From positions 13,818,729 to 13,882,728 of the forward strand of contig CM049314.1 in NCBI GenBank assembly GCA_026874595.1: a DNA stretch of 64,000 bases. Direction: 5' to 3'. The notes below the pieces were generated by a model. That model searched no databases. It saw nothing but the letters and a program-made list of their open reading frames with translations, and was not told the DNA's origin. Source of the stretch: Sipunculus nudus (Eukaryota > Annelida > Sipuncula > Golfingiida > Sipunculidae). Below, in pieces: positions 11,274 to 24,060 of the stretch (within the stretch, counting starts at the first letter, position 1; every line of letters begins with the position of its first letter). Position numbers and translations under genes: made by a program.

Positions 11274-13028
11274 CATCTAGTGACAGGTGATTACGAAGAT
11301 AACTATCGCATTTAACCGTTTATTCATAAAGAGAAGTGTCACATGATCAATGTTATATTTGAATATAGTGGCTATTCAAAGTGAACGTGTTTGTAAATCT
11401 GTACTCAAAGTCTTTACTGGAGGATATATACATATTTCAACAAATGAATGTATTGCTGATTTAGCCTTAAGTTTTTAAAGGATAACGTTACATAATTGAA
11501 AAAGTACAGCCAAGATTCCTCAAAAATAGCATGCACTAACAAAGATTAGATCTTACTCAGGATTTTTTTCAATGATGCTTTTTCATTTTTTTAAATGAGT
11601 TTATTGGTGTAGAGGGCAACATATAATCATATTTCGTTCTGTGTTAAAACAAAGGAGAATTTAGAATCATTTTAATTGTGACATGATAGTCGCTACTGAA
11701 ACAGGTTTACATATTGAAACATACAAATATGTAGCCCATGTATTTGTAAGTTACTAAGAAGTGAATTCAGACAGGGACCCAGGGATTCTGGGCCCCCTCC
11801 TTTCAACCCTCCGTAACCTTTCTTGAGAGGTTTAAATAATGTTTGCAGCATAACCCTTTCCGCCCTTTTCTTGACCAGTTGACCTTTCTCATATGATCTT
11901 GTTTTCGTCTTTCTATGTTGGACATTATACCCTTTCCTAAATCTTGGATCCGCCCCATAATTACAAATTATTTAATACAACCCAGAATCATACAATAGAA
12001 CAATTTGACAGGTTCTTCATCAAGGTAAATGTACGGCGGATGTTTCTCCATCATCAAGCTTGTGTTAACCATCAGTAACAATCAAATCAATAAAATGTGA
12101 CCTATCCCTATATTTTACAAAACGACAATCAATAAAATATCAAATCGAAAATAAACAATTCAGATTTTTCTGGGTATGATTGATAATGCCAGTTGCTGTC
12201 CGTTAAGCAGTAAAATTGTAAAGGTTTTTTTCCATTGCGATTGTTATATGATGGGTAATGGTTATAGTTATTTTATTATAGTTATTCACAAGCTCGCTTC
12301 CAGGGTAATTATACTGCTGGCGATCATTGTATCAGGGGACCGGTTCGTCTTGAGTCAAGCTGTATCAATGAGATTTTGTTTAACTGCAATAAAATATTTT
12401 TTTTCTAAACAACATCTAAAATTAGTACTCCATATTAATGTACTATCAATTATAAAAACAGTCATCTGGTATATCCTTACTTAAATGTGCAATATCAAAA
12501 CTAATTCACAGTTCTCTGGTGACAGCGTTCCCTATTTTAAATTACTGTTAGAGTGTTTGTGTTCCGATAAATGTGCAGCACCTGGTAAAATATCTGCTCT
12601 CCGTTATGGTATTGGTAATCACATGGAGCCCCCTATTACATAATTGTAGAGAAAAAACAAATGGTCGGGCAATTTGTAGAATTGATGGGCGATTTTTGCA
12701 CTATTTAATTACAGAATCTCCCAGGTAAAACAAGTCATTTCCAAAAGAGTAGAGTGAATTGCAAAATTCAGTTTGGTACATGACCCACCTATATCGCATA
12801 TTGAATTAACACGAAAAATAGCGTCTTCCCTTTCAAAAAAAAAAAAATTGGTACCTGCCAAAATTTTGCGCTGAAACTGTTGGCTTACTCCTGTACATGA
12901 GTGTAAAAATCAGTGGACCGGGTGCGATGACAGGGGTAAACATATGTCAATCAGGAGATGCCCTGACTGACTTGGCCCCAAAAATGTAATACAGGTTCCC
13001 GCTGGTTGAAACATCGCATTTTATTTGA
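11274..13028. other. Intergenic, no gene seen
   Basis: AT-rich sequence with no recognisable exon, repeat boundary or RNA gene. The 102-residue open frame at 12176-12484 has no family resemblance, low-complexity hydrophobic composition and no supporting splice sites. Confidence 0.5.
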
Positions 13029-13040
13029 CGCGCATGCGCA
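13029..13040. promoter_or_regulatory. Perfect NRF1-type palindromic site
   Basis: CGCGCATGCGCA matches the NRF1 consensus YGCGCAYGCGCR exactly and lies in a locally CpG-rich patch (13021-13200) in otherwise AT-rich DNA. No adjacent exon was found, so any promoter role is inference. Confidence 0.4.
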
Positions 13041-13330
13041 AAATCGGACCTCTGGCGACGCGGCCTTGTTATTGTCAACAGTCGGACAGACGTAGACGGT
13101 GTTTACAAAGAGCGTTTGGGACAAACGCAGGCCCGCCGGACCGACCCTTGTTAAAATATCTACGGGCCGGCAGTTCTAGAGCATATCAGGCCCGATCGGC
13201 TTGCTGGGATTTTTTTTTAAATACCTAAATCTATTTTTGTAACTTTTGGGAACGTTCCAGAAAAAGTTTCTCAGTTTCCTCGATTATATAGTTACGGTGG
13301 CTCGTATAGGACATGCACAAAATTATTTTT

Positions 13331-13592
13331 TATCTCGTTCCCACGCGATAGTATCTCGTGGCCACGGGATAATTATCTCGTTCCCACGAGATAGTATCTC
13401 GTTCCCACGCGATAATTATCTCGTTCCCACGCGTTAGTATCTCGTGGCCATGTGATAATTATCTCGTTCCCACGAGATAGTATCTCGTGGCCAAGCGATA
13501 ATTATCTCGTTCCCACGAGATAGTATCTCGTTCCCACGCGATAATTATCTCGTTCCCACGCGTTAGTATCGCGTGGCCACGCGTTAGTATGC
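13331..13592 (+). repeat. Left arm: ~6 copies of a 43-bp palindromic repeat
   Basis: The unit alternates ATCTCGTTCCCACGCGAT and ATCTCGTGGCCACGNGAT separated by AGT or AATT. The fully matched form ATCTCGTGGCCACGAGAT is an 18-bp perfect palindrome. Variation between CTC and CGC at the ends of the units suggests continuing divergence or gene conversion. Confidence 0.9.
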
Positions 13593-14133
13593 CATGCTAT
13601 AGCTCAAACCCTCATTTGGACAAGAATGTCTGTGGTCTGTTTTATATCGAGCGTCGATGCAGCTTAAATTGTTTGTATGTGTTTCGTTGTATGTGTGTTT
13701 GCGCCGAATGCTTTGAGGTAAATTTCAGCAGTTTTCATTGCGTTGGTTCACCATTTCATTGCGTTGGTTCAACTAGCCCATTTTTATTTGTTCATGGAAA
13801 ACTGTATTGAGTTTGTTTTAGGGTAAGGGTGATATAAACCCTTGTTTACCAAACATGAATTAAGCTGAAACACTTTTTTGTATTTTACCTTCCCAGAAAT
13901 CTTATTTTTTAGGACTAGGGTTGGGGTTATTTCATTTCGGGTATACCGAACAGGTAAACAACATGTCGGTTTGTGTTATGTCTCAAGGGAGAAGCTTACA
14001 ACAAAAGGTCTCAGCCATGCCACTCCATTATAACTGGGGGGAGGGGTTAAGAAGACCTTTATACGAGAAATTTGCTCATTCTTCCCCTTCACATTTTTCT
14101 TTCTACAATAAAACTTCAGTTATGTACTCATAG

Positions 14134-14286
14134 GCGACGAAACCGTTTGCAGGGGGGGGGGGGCGCGGGGGCCGAGCCCCCCCCCCCCCCCCCTATTTTT
14201 TTTCGGGGGGGGGGGGGGAGGGGCTGAGCCAAAATAATGATGGGTATAAAAACATCCACTCTATTATTATTGGGTATTTGCACCCT

Positions 14287-14325
<39 letters not shown>

Positions 14326-14755
14326 TCTTCTGCTCATTACTCGGAGTACCATATATACAGGGCTGCAGACTCCGTGATTTGCGGTGAAAAAAGTTGATAT
14401 TCTGTGTGAAAATGAATCCATTGCCAGACAAATAACAAATAATCTCCCTACAAGGAGGTAGTTTCACTAAATAAGCATTGACCAATAACATGCACCAGAA
14501 TGCAGTAGTACCCATACAGTTTTTCAAAATTTTCAATACCTTGAGAGGGTGAGACCCCCTCCCAACCACCCCCCCCCCCGTCGGGGACTACCCCATCAAA
14601 TCCCCCCCCCCCCCTGCCATTTGTGTCAGGCTTCGGCCCTTATTAATAAATATTTATATATATACATATATATATATAAATAATAATATATATAATATAT
14701 ATGTATATATAATATATATATGATATATATATTAGTATATATATATAATATATAT

Positions 14756-14800
<45 letters not shown>

Positions 14801-14940
14801 TATTTGGGTATAATATTGGGCCCCCAATGAAAATTTGGTTTAGCCGCCAATGGTAATTTATATTGAGAACATTTATTATTAGAAATATTTTACCGGAACT
14901 AGCCCCCCCCCCCCCCCCTTTCAACGCTCACACATTCTCC
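14134..14940. repeat. Low-complexity core: G/C homopolymers and (TA)n tracts inside the foldback element
   Basis: Long G and C runs at 14149-14216, 14569-14613 and 14902-14918 alternate with (TA)n at 14287-14322 and 14650-14804. The fragment GGGCCCCCAATGAAAATTTGG (14818 on) and similar stretches look like degraded repeat ends. Open frames of Tyr-Ile repeats here are artefacts. G-runs could form G-quadruplexes. Confidence 0.75.
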
Positions 14941-15112
14941 ATACAAACATTGCCCACGAGTGTTGTACGAGTGCCCGTTCTATCATTTCAGGTCTCAGCA
15001 TATTAATTCCATTCTAAATTCATGCAAATAATTGACCATGGTCTTCATCCAGTGTATAGAAGCATGCCTCAAGGATTTAAGATGTAGGTCTTACTGTATT
15101 ATCTATCTACAT

Positions 15113-15590
15113 TAATCTCGTTCCCACGCGATAATTATCGCGTGGCCACGAGATACTAACGCGTGGGAACGAGATAATTATCGCGTGGCCACGAGATACT
15201 AACGCGTGGGAACGAGATAATTATCGCGTGGCCACGAGATACTAACGCGTGGGAACGAGATAATTATCGCGTGGCCACGAGATACTAATGCATGGGAACG
15301 AGATAATTATCGCGTGGCCACGAGATACTAACGCGTGGGAACGAGATAATTATCGCGTGGTCACGAGATACTAACGCGTGGGAACGAGATAATTATCGCG
15401 TGGCCACGAGATACTAACGCGTGGGAACGAGATAATTATCGCGTGGCCACGAGATACTAACGCGTGGGAACGAGATAATTATCGCGTGGCCACGATATAC
15501 TAACGCGTGGGAACGAGATAATTATCGCGTGGCCACGAGATACTAACGCGTGAGAACGAGATACTATCTCGTGGGAACGAGATAAAAAAA
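15113..15590 (-). repeat. Right arm: ~11 copies of the same 43-bp repeat, inverted
   Basis: The unit reads GCGTGGCCACGAGATACTAA plus CGCGTGGGAACGAGATAATTATC, the inverted form of the left-arm unit. Copies differ by single bases (for example CATGGGAACG near 15291, GTGGTCACG near 15358). The arm is about 215 bp longer than the left one, as expected of arrays that change copy number. Confidence 0.9.
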
Positions 15591-15623
15591 TAATTGTGTG
15601 CATGTCCTATACGAGCCACCGTA

Positions 15624-17886
15624 TATAGTAGTGAAATCGTCGCCTTTTAAGGAGAGCGACTTTTAGGACACCCACGCGTGGTGAAATGCAGCCGTTAAAA
15701 GCAGTAGGATACACATATTATTAACATGAGGGCGTGACAAAAGGTCGCGGCATATGGTCAGTTCTCATGTTAGCGACCTTCATTGAACGATGTGGTCACA
15801 AGTATCCCAGAAAACTAATCCTTGTTGACACGCCCGTTGGCTGACATTACACTGACGTCACTTGACATGCGTTCATTTGTTGACCTCGACTTTATTTGAA
15901 TTGACGTCATCTGATGAAACTGTTTAACCGTTGTGTTTTTGCACAGACAAAAAAAAAAAACTTCCCGCTTCAGTAGATTGGACATGATAGCTTTCTCCAA
16001 TATGAATCAGAAATCAAAATACTTATAATACTTTTAGCCAAGCAAATTAACCACATTTATTGATCGTGTTGTAGGCTATATATGTACTTTCGTTGAGCCA
16101 GTTTTTACCGTTTTGAATATATAAATCATAACTAGGTCTAAGCAAATACGGGCGATGTCAATCTTCAACATCATCAGTGACAATACAACATTACAAGTCC
16201 GTCAAATCCCGATTACGGGTTTCATTTACAGTTTCTGAAAAAAATGCGGTGAAAAAAAAAATAAAAAAAGCATAATATACTCTCTTGCACTCTATCCTGT
16301 TATCTGGTCCACCTTTCTGAGTATTTCGTCCTGTCACAGGTAATGAAACGCTAACTTAGGCATACATGCCTGCGGTACCGTGTCAAGGGCGAATATGTCC
16401 CCATGAAAAAGTCCCGCCCACTTGCCAGCAAAAAACGTGTTTATGTTTCAAATTATATTAGGAAAGTTATCATCAAAGTATAAAAATAAGAAAAAAACCA
16501 GCCCATTTAAATAACCTATCAAATGAACTTGTCATATTTCTATAAAGCAGATAGAGATATATTAGGGTGTAGCGTCATGCAGTCGCACACTGTGTTGTTA
16601 ACGCCATAATATTAATAAAAGGATTTTCTCAACTATCACTCACGACATAAATATAATTTTTTATATACATATTGGTGGAAAATGCAAATATATTTAATAA
16701 AGAAATGTGATAAAAATATAGTATGCAGTGTATTCCATGCAAAGCGAACACGTGTGTCTTTTGGTATCTAAGGTGACCCTCGTATTAATTACTGCATCTC
16801 TGTATATTGATTATAATAATTGTACATACTGCAGATGCATGACGTTTTCATTTAATCCCCACGACAAGGAATAGACTTGCAATTTTGTCTTGATTTTATT
16901 AGGTCTTAATTGTATTTTATGTCAGTATGAACTGTTCATCCACCTTTCTGAAAATAAGGCCTTTTAATATTCCACGAAATGTAACTAAAAATATCGTTAC
17001 AAAAAAACAGGTGGACACAAGGGAATGGAAAAAAAATATGTACTATAGTAGTCAAAGAACTAAAAATTCAAGAAACAGACTATTAAAAAACAATTTAATT
17101 TTTGCTCATTATTTTTTACTATTTGCTTACCAATTTTCAAAAATTAATTCGAGCCTGGAGTCACCGTCTTTCCATCCAGTCAGGAGGTTCCATACAAGTC
17201 ATGTTATCAATGTCAACCTTCGCGGGACTCTTCACATGATCATCGGTCATTTACCAGGCCATGAATTTTAATCTGTAATAAATGAAATTTATTTTAAGTA
17301 CAGCCCTTTTCCACAGGCAAACTTAACTAGTTCATTACGTGATTGGCTAATTATTCATTTTCTCCCAGTGTGTTTCCTGAAACACAAAGGTGATTAACAG
17401 CTATAGCTTACCTCAATGTATCTTAAGGATATCATCCATACAGTAAAACAGCTGTCGTAGTTGTTAGAAGAGAAAATATTTTAAGATGATTTTCCGTAAG
17501 CCTGTACTTTCAAGAAGATCAATCAGATCACGTCATGCTGCAATTTTGTCATGATCAGTTAAATATACCGATTACCCTGGTTAAATTGAATGTTGACAGC
17601 TCCTTTGTCCTTTGTCATAATATGAATAAATCAATATATATCATTTGTCGTTATAGGAATTGATGTTATACATTTCTCACGAAACCTTTGTGATCAGATC
17701 CTATGTGGCTTATCGCAATGCAGAAAACCGTTTATACATTATAAGATTTTCTAAGTTTGTAACCTATCACAATGTGATTTTTAAATATAGTATATGCATA
17801 TATATATATATATTCCATATATAGTATTGCACCCTGACATATACTCAATTTTAGTTTATATTGAGATCACATAAAGATTCTTTACC
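15624..17886. other. Intergenic, no gene seen
   Basis: AT-rich unique-looking sequence. The 114-residue open frame at 16927-17271 has no recognisable domain and no clear splice context. Nothing else supportable. Confidence 0.45.
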
Positions 17887-17890
17887 AAAA

Positions 17891-17930
17891 CAAGGGACCT
17901 ATGGGTCACTGTGCTCAGCTGACGTTAACC
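17891..17930 (+). mobile_element. Solo left-end fragment of the pearl/HINE-like family
   Basis: CAAGGGACCTATGGGTCACT then GTGCTCAGCTGACGTTAACC matches the left terminus seen at 19989, 33860 and 38310 (CAAGTGACCCATGGGTCA..GCTCAGCTGAC). No matching right end nearby. Confidence 0.5.
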
Positions 17931-18199
17931 TTGAAGGTAAAAATCTAAAATTATATCAAATGGAGATAAAGTGTAAGAGGAAGAGGTAATAAAGGCCATG
18001 GTTGGTTTATATGATTGGTTTGTATTGATGAGCAAGAAATTGTTGCAAAAATATTTTGTGACCTGACCATGTGTTTCCTAATGTTGAAACTAAAGCATGT
18101 GAGCAGTTTGTGAACAAATGATCTGTACTATTACCATGATCATTAGTTGTTTTTTCGATTAACTGTTGACATTTCAGTAGTTTACACATTTGTTCAATT

Positions 18200-19988
18200 G
18201 AATCTATTTTTTTGTATAATATATATTATTAAATATATATGCATTTTTTTATGAAATGTATACATTTGAAATATAGCTAATTAACAACATAAAACAGGGC
18301 AAAAAAAGCCTGATCTCAAATTCTGCTGAGGCAGGAAAATAATGAACAAACGTTTGTATTAAATCCTCATTTTTTTATCACATCAATTATTTTCTAGTTT
18401 AAGTTTATATTTCTATACATTTCCAATTTAACATATATATATATATGAATATAAAAGTTGATTCATAATTCTCAATTGCATCATCATAAATCTCAATCTT
18501 GTCAGATAACACCACATCATGCATACAAATGTTTATTTATTTTTACCACAAAAATATATCTTTTAAATCTGCAAAACAATAAATATCTAAAAATAACACT
18601 TGATTTAGATTTCACAATTTTTAATTGTGTCTTCATTTATGCATAATGTGCTTCATATTTTATAATAATTTAAGCATACTGATGGGTTCAATTATATTTG
18701 TTAAAATCATTTAAAAGAAAATTGATTTCTTTAAAAATGCTGCATTACACAACATTGCATCTTCTGGATTACACCTTGAATTATTTTTTCAAGGAAAGTT
18801 TTTGCATATTGGAGTGGAAACAGCATTACAATTAAGGAGATACAGTGAAAACAATAACAATTACTGCATAACACTTGGTGGGTTGGGTTGGGGGGGGAGG
18901 GGGGGGATTGGGGTGGTGATATGAGAATAACTGTACACCTGTCACAGCAGGGGATCTCCCCCAGTGACTGTAACAAATCAGAAACCCTGGCATAGCTGAC
19001 TTCCAGTGACCTGGAGTGGGACCCTGCATCTGTAATCAAAGCAAGTGACTACAGAAACCATTTGAAAAGCTAAGAGAAAATGGCCCAGCTTAAATGAACC
19101 TCTGTAAATTATAGAATAATGGACATGAGCTAAAGCATATGGACTGTGTAATAAATGAAACCTTTGGCCTGAAACCATTTAGTGATGCACCAAGGGAAAA
19201 AATGGGCCTACGGTAAGTGTCATATAAAAGTTCCATTTCATAAACAAATAATGTGTGAAGGTAATTAAGTTTTCAAAAGTTAAATATGTGGCCATATTAG
19301 TTAAAAATTAATCCCACAAAGTTTGACCAATATTCCTAATTTTAAAAAATAGGTTTAACAGTGTTATTCACACCAAGTATTTATATTTTCTTAAAACTTG
19401 TCAGTTAGCACTTACATTAGGTCCTAATATTTTACCATATTTGAATATTAGGATTAAATTCCTGAAATTTTTTTTCTTTAAAAAAATCAAAATTGTCCAA
19501 GTCTCAACAAAAAGAATTTTTTTAACATAAAAATTATAAGCTTTGTCTTGTATATTAGTCCTGTGTATCGAAGCGGTGGGTCAGGGAGGGGTCTCTGTTA
19601 CTGTTCATCGCCGAAAAAATGTGAAATTATAAGATTCATCTTGTTTAGAGTACACGTCTGTCAACAGAATAGGGGGGGGGGGGGGGAGAGAGAAAGGCTC
19701 CCTGTGGTATTTATGCTGGCAGCCTGATCAAGCTCAACAAGAGAGGAGGCTTGCCGGCCGGGAGTGATGGGATTACATAATAGCCTGGGGAGCATTGGGA
19801 GTTGCACTGAATGACCTACAGTGACCTCAGTGGACTGCTTGACAATGTAAGGGAATACAACAAGAGCCTCCAAACTAATTAAATAACTAGCCTAATTTTG
19901 CGGCTTTTATTTTCAAATTTCAGATTTTAACAGATTAAATCCTTATGTGTACATGCTGTGAAAATAACATCCACAGTACTTACAGGAA
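18200..19988. other. Intergenic, repeats only
   Basis: It contains a G-rich tract (18885-18908), a G-run with GAGA (19673-19693), and a repeat segment 19730-19960 (TGCACTGAATGACCTACAG..., GGAATACAACAAGAGCCTCC) that recurs at 26770-26960. Overlapping minus-strand frames around 18731-19178 share no domain and are judged chance. Confidence 0.45.
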
Positions 19989-20389
19989 CAAGTGACCCAT
20001 GGGTCATGACGCTCAGCTGACTGGGAAGAGATTCACAAAAGGAAATTTTATCATCAGAATGGTTATTACCCATTCAACTGAAGCATCAAACAGATTAACC
20101 AACAGCCAAGATTTAGTCTGTATTTATATATCTGAAAAATAGAGAAAAAATGTGTAAACTTTAAAAACTAGAATACGGGTAGCCGACAAGTGACTACGTG
20201 TATCTGCCAAAATCAGAGTGAAGTGAGGCATGGATTGAGTGGCAAGGGGAAACAGAGTGAGGTATGTTGCATATTAGCATGGATGTCTGCAGCCTAAATG
20301 TGTATGTAGGTTATGCAACCTACCACAAATCCAGAAAGCTGTCCAAGTTGTATACATATGCAAAATTTTAGGCAGAAAAGTCAAACCAC

Positions 20390-21660
20390 TACATGGATAT
20401 GAGTGATTTTAGCCCACGGCAGACAAACAGACAGACGCTGTGCAAAAATGGTTGCAGTTTTGTGTATGATAAAGACCTATGTGAGATCTAAACACAAGCA
20501 CTATTTTGGCCCAATCGGTCAAATGGTTCCTGAGATATTAGCTTGGATGTGTGCAGCGTTAACTAGAATGTAGGTGGCGCCACCTGTCATAAAATCAAGA
20601 AAGCTATCCAGGATGTATAAACCTGCAAAATTTTAGGCAGTTATGTCAAACCACTACAGAGAAATGAGTGATTTTAGGCCACGGCAGACCAACAGACAGA
20701 CGCTGTGCAAAATGTGCAAAAATGGTTGCAGGTGGCCCCTCCAGTTTTGTGTATGATAAAGACCTATGTGAGATCTATACACATGCAAAATTTTGGCCCA
20801 ATCGTTCAAACGGTTCCCGAGATATGAGCTTGGATGTCTGCAGCATAAACTAGAATAAAGGTGGCGCCACCTGTCATAAAATCAAGAAAGCTATCCAGGA
20901 TGTATAAAACTGCAAAATTTTAGGCAGATATGTCAAACCACTGCCAAGATGTGAGTGACTCTATTGCACGGCAGACAAACAGACAGACGCTGTGCAAAAA
21001 TGGTTGCAGGTGGTGCCACCAGTTTTGTGTATGATAAAGAGCTATGTTAGATCTATACACATGCAAAATTTTGGCCCGATCGGTCAAACGGTTCCCGAGA
21101 TAAGAGCTTGGATGTCATCAGCGTGAACGTGAATGTAGGTGGTGCCACCTGTCATAAAATCAAGAAAGCTATCCAGGATGTATAAAACTGCAAAATTTTA
21201 GGCAGATATGTCAAACCACTGCCGAGATATGAGTGACATATCGCATGGCAGACAAACAGACAGACGCTGTGCAAAAATGGTAGCAGGTGGCGCCACCAGT
21301 TTAGCGTATGATAAAGAGCTAAGTTAGATCTATACACATGCAGAATTTTGGCCCGATCGGTCAAACGGTTCCCGAAATATGAGCTTGGATGTCATCAGCG
21401 TGAATGAGAATGTAGGTGGCGCCACCTGTCATAAAATCAAGAAAGCTATCCAGGATGTATACGCATGCCGAATTTCAGGTGAATTAGTCAATTCACTGCA
21501 GAGATATTAGTAATTTTAACCAAAGGCAGATGAACAGATGGACACTGTGCAAACATTGTTACAGGTGGCGCCACCATTTTTTGTGTATGTTATAGAGCTA
21601 TCCAAGGGCTACATTAGTATAAATTTTATTTCCTGATCAGTCAAACGGTTCCCGAGATAT
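20390..21660 (+). repeat. Tandem array, ~275-bp unit, about five copies, with GGTGGCGCCACC palindromes
   Basis: The landmark CGGCAGACAAACAGACAGAC recurs near 20413, 20685, 20969 and 21245, and degenerate near 21525. Each unit carries two GGTGGCGCCACC-type palindromes (some mutated), the phrase TCAAACGGTTCCCGAGATA and AAGAAAGCTATCCAGGATGT. The same array family recurs at 38.7-39.96 kb. Confidence 0.88.
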
Positions 21661-21789
21661 GAGCTTGGAAAGCTCATAAAATCAAGTCCCAGAGGAGCTC
21701 TCTGGAAACGAACGCGGCAACGGCGGAGGAACCCGGTCAAAAACATAGTATCCACAAAACTTCGTTTTGGCGGGTACAAAAATACAGGT

Positions 21790-24060
21790 GGCTCCACCAG
21801 TCTGCAGAAACTAATAAAAACACTTACAAACATCAATATCCATGCAAAGAATCATGGTGATCTCCCCATTAGTTGTTCAGATACTTCAGCTTTTGGATCA
21901 AATTTTCCATTATTCTGAGGGATACTTCGGAGTCCTATAGCTTGAAGGATATGGGTAACAGAGACCTAATTTTAAGTTTCCACAGGCACTTTTCATGGGC
22001 CTTCTTGCATGACAAGAATGAAGATTCTAGGTCCAGTTGTTGCGATTTGTACCCTGTTGACAGATAACCACATCTTTAAAGGTATCAAAAAAGAGAAAAA
22101 AATCGTAAAAATTTGAAAAAAAATAGAGTTGGCGCACCCAGTCTGCAGAAACTGATGGAACAGGTCATGATCAATATGTATGCCGAAAATCATGACCATC
22201 AGTGTTGTAGTTATTGAGGTACTGCAGTTTTTGTATCAAATTTTCCATTATTCTGGGCGGTAATTTGGAGCCATACAGCTTAAAGAATATGGGTAACAGA
22301 GACCTAATTTCAGGTTTCCATGGAGACTTTTCATGGGTCTCCCTGTGTGTCAAGAATGAAGATTATAGGTCCAGTTTTAATGATTTGTGCCCTGTTAACA
22401 GATGTTCATAACTTTGAAGTTTTCAAAAATAGAGAAAAAAATTCGTAAAAAAACCCGAACAAATACAGGTGGTGCCACCAGTCTGCAGAAACTGATGAAA
22501 CACTCCATGATCAATATCCATGAAAACAATTATGGTCATCTCTGCATTAGTTGTTCAGATACTTCAGCTTTTGTATCAAATTTTACATTATTCTGAGCTG
22601 TACTTTGGAGTGCCATAGCTCAAAGGATATGGGTAACAGAGACCTAATTTCAGGTGTCCATGGAGACTTATCATGGGTCTCCCTGTGTGTCAACAATGAA
22701 GATTCTAGGTCCAGTCCTTACGATTTGTACCCTGTTGACAGATAACTACATCCTGAAAGGTCTCGAAAATAGAGAAAAAAAAATTGTGAAAATTTGAAAA
22801 AATACAGGTGGCACCACCAGTCTGCAGGTACTGATGAAACACCTCTTGATCAATATGTATGCCAAAAATCATGACCATCAGTGTTGTAGTTATTGAGATG
22901 TTGCAGTTTGTTTTTATCAAATTTTCCATTATTCTGGGGGGTTATTGGGAGCCCCCCATAGCTCAAAGGATATGGGTAACAGAGACCTTATTTCAGGTTT
23001 CCATGGAGAATATTATGGACCTCTCAGTGTGTCAAGAATGAAGATTATAGGTCCAGTCTTTATGATTTGTGCCCTGTTAACAGCTGTTCACATTTTTAAA
23101 TTCGTAACAAATTCAAAAATTTAGGTGGCGCCACCAGTCTGCAGGAAGTGATGGAACATCTCATGATCAATACGTATGCCAAAAATCATGACCATCAGTC
23201 AAGTAGTTAATGAGATATTGAAGTTTTTGTATGAAATTTTTTACTTTTCTGGGGGGTACTTTGGGGCCCCATAACTCGAAGGATATGGGTAACAGAGATC
23301 TAATTTATGGTTTCCACGGAGACTTTTAATAGGTTTCTCAGTGTGTCGAGAATGAAGATTCTAGGTCCAGCGGTTACGATATGTGCCACGTTAACAGATG
23401 ACAACATCTTTAAACGTCTCAAAAATAGAGGAAAAAATTGTAAAAAAATCGAAAAATACAGGTGGCGCCACCAGTCTGCAGGAACTTATGGAACATCTCA
23501 TGATCAATATGTATGCCAAAAATCATGACCATCAGTGTTGTAGTTATTGAGATATTGAAGTTTTTGTATGAAATTTTTTACTATTCTGGGGGGTACTTTG
23601 GGGCCCCATAGCTCGAAGGATATGGGTAACAGAGACCTAATTTCTGGTTTCCAAGGAGATTTTTCATGAACCTCTCAGTGTATCAAGAATAAGGATTCTA
23701 GGTCTAGGCTTTACGATTTGTGCCTTGTTAACATATGTTCACACTTTTAAAGGTCTCAAAAATAGAGAAAAAATTTGTAAAAAAAAATCGAAAAATACAG
23801 GTGGCGCCACCAGTCTGCAGGAAGTGATGGAACATCTCATGATCAATATGTATGCCAAAAATCATGACCATCAGTCAAGTAGTTAATGAGATATAGAAGT
23901 TTTTGTATGAAATTTTTGACTTTTCTGGGGGGTACTTTGGGGCCACATAGCTCGAAGGATATGGGTAACAGAGACCTAATTTCTGGTTTCCAAGGAGATT
24001 TTTCATGGACCTCCCAGAATCCCAAGTTACAAGGTTCTAGGTTCAGCGGTTACGATTTGT
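21790..24060 (+). repeat. Tandem array, ~338-bp unit, seven copies
   Basis: ACCAGTCTGCAG recurs near 21799, 22141, 22479, 22820, 23137, 23473 and 23813 (spacing 317-342). Each unit holds GGTGGCGCCACC or a variant, ATCATGACCATCAGT, GAAGGATATGGGTAACAGAG and a poly-A-like AAAAATAGAGAAAAAA. Many short open frames here are the same repeat read in successive units and are not genes. Confidence 0.9.

Larger units (their letters stand above)
13293..15623. mobile_element. Foldback-like element: inverted termini, 43-bp repeat arms, 6-bp target duplication
   Basis: The first ~42 bp (TACGGTGGCTCGTATAGG.. to TTTTTTATCTC) are repeated inverted at 15581-15623 with only a substitution and a one-base indel. 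Immediately outside both ends is TATAGT (13287-13292 and 15624-15629), a likely 6-bp target site duplication. Inside each terminus lies an array of 43-bp palindromic units (13331-13592 left; 15113-15590 right), in opposite orientation. The 1.5-kb centre carries no transposase: it holds G/C homopolymers, (TA)n tracts and unclassified sequence. Structurally a foldback-type, non-autonomous DNA element. Confidence 0.8.

Noticed and set aside
13331-15590. CRISPR-like appearance of regular 43-bp repeats
   Set aside because: No variable spacers, the units are contiguous palindromic tandem repeats in a eukaryotic foldback-like element.
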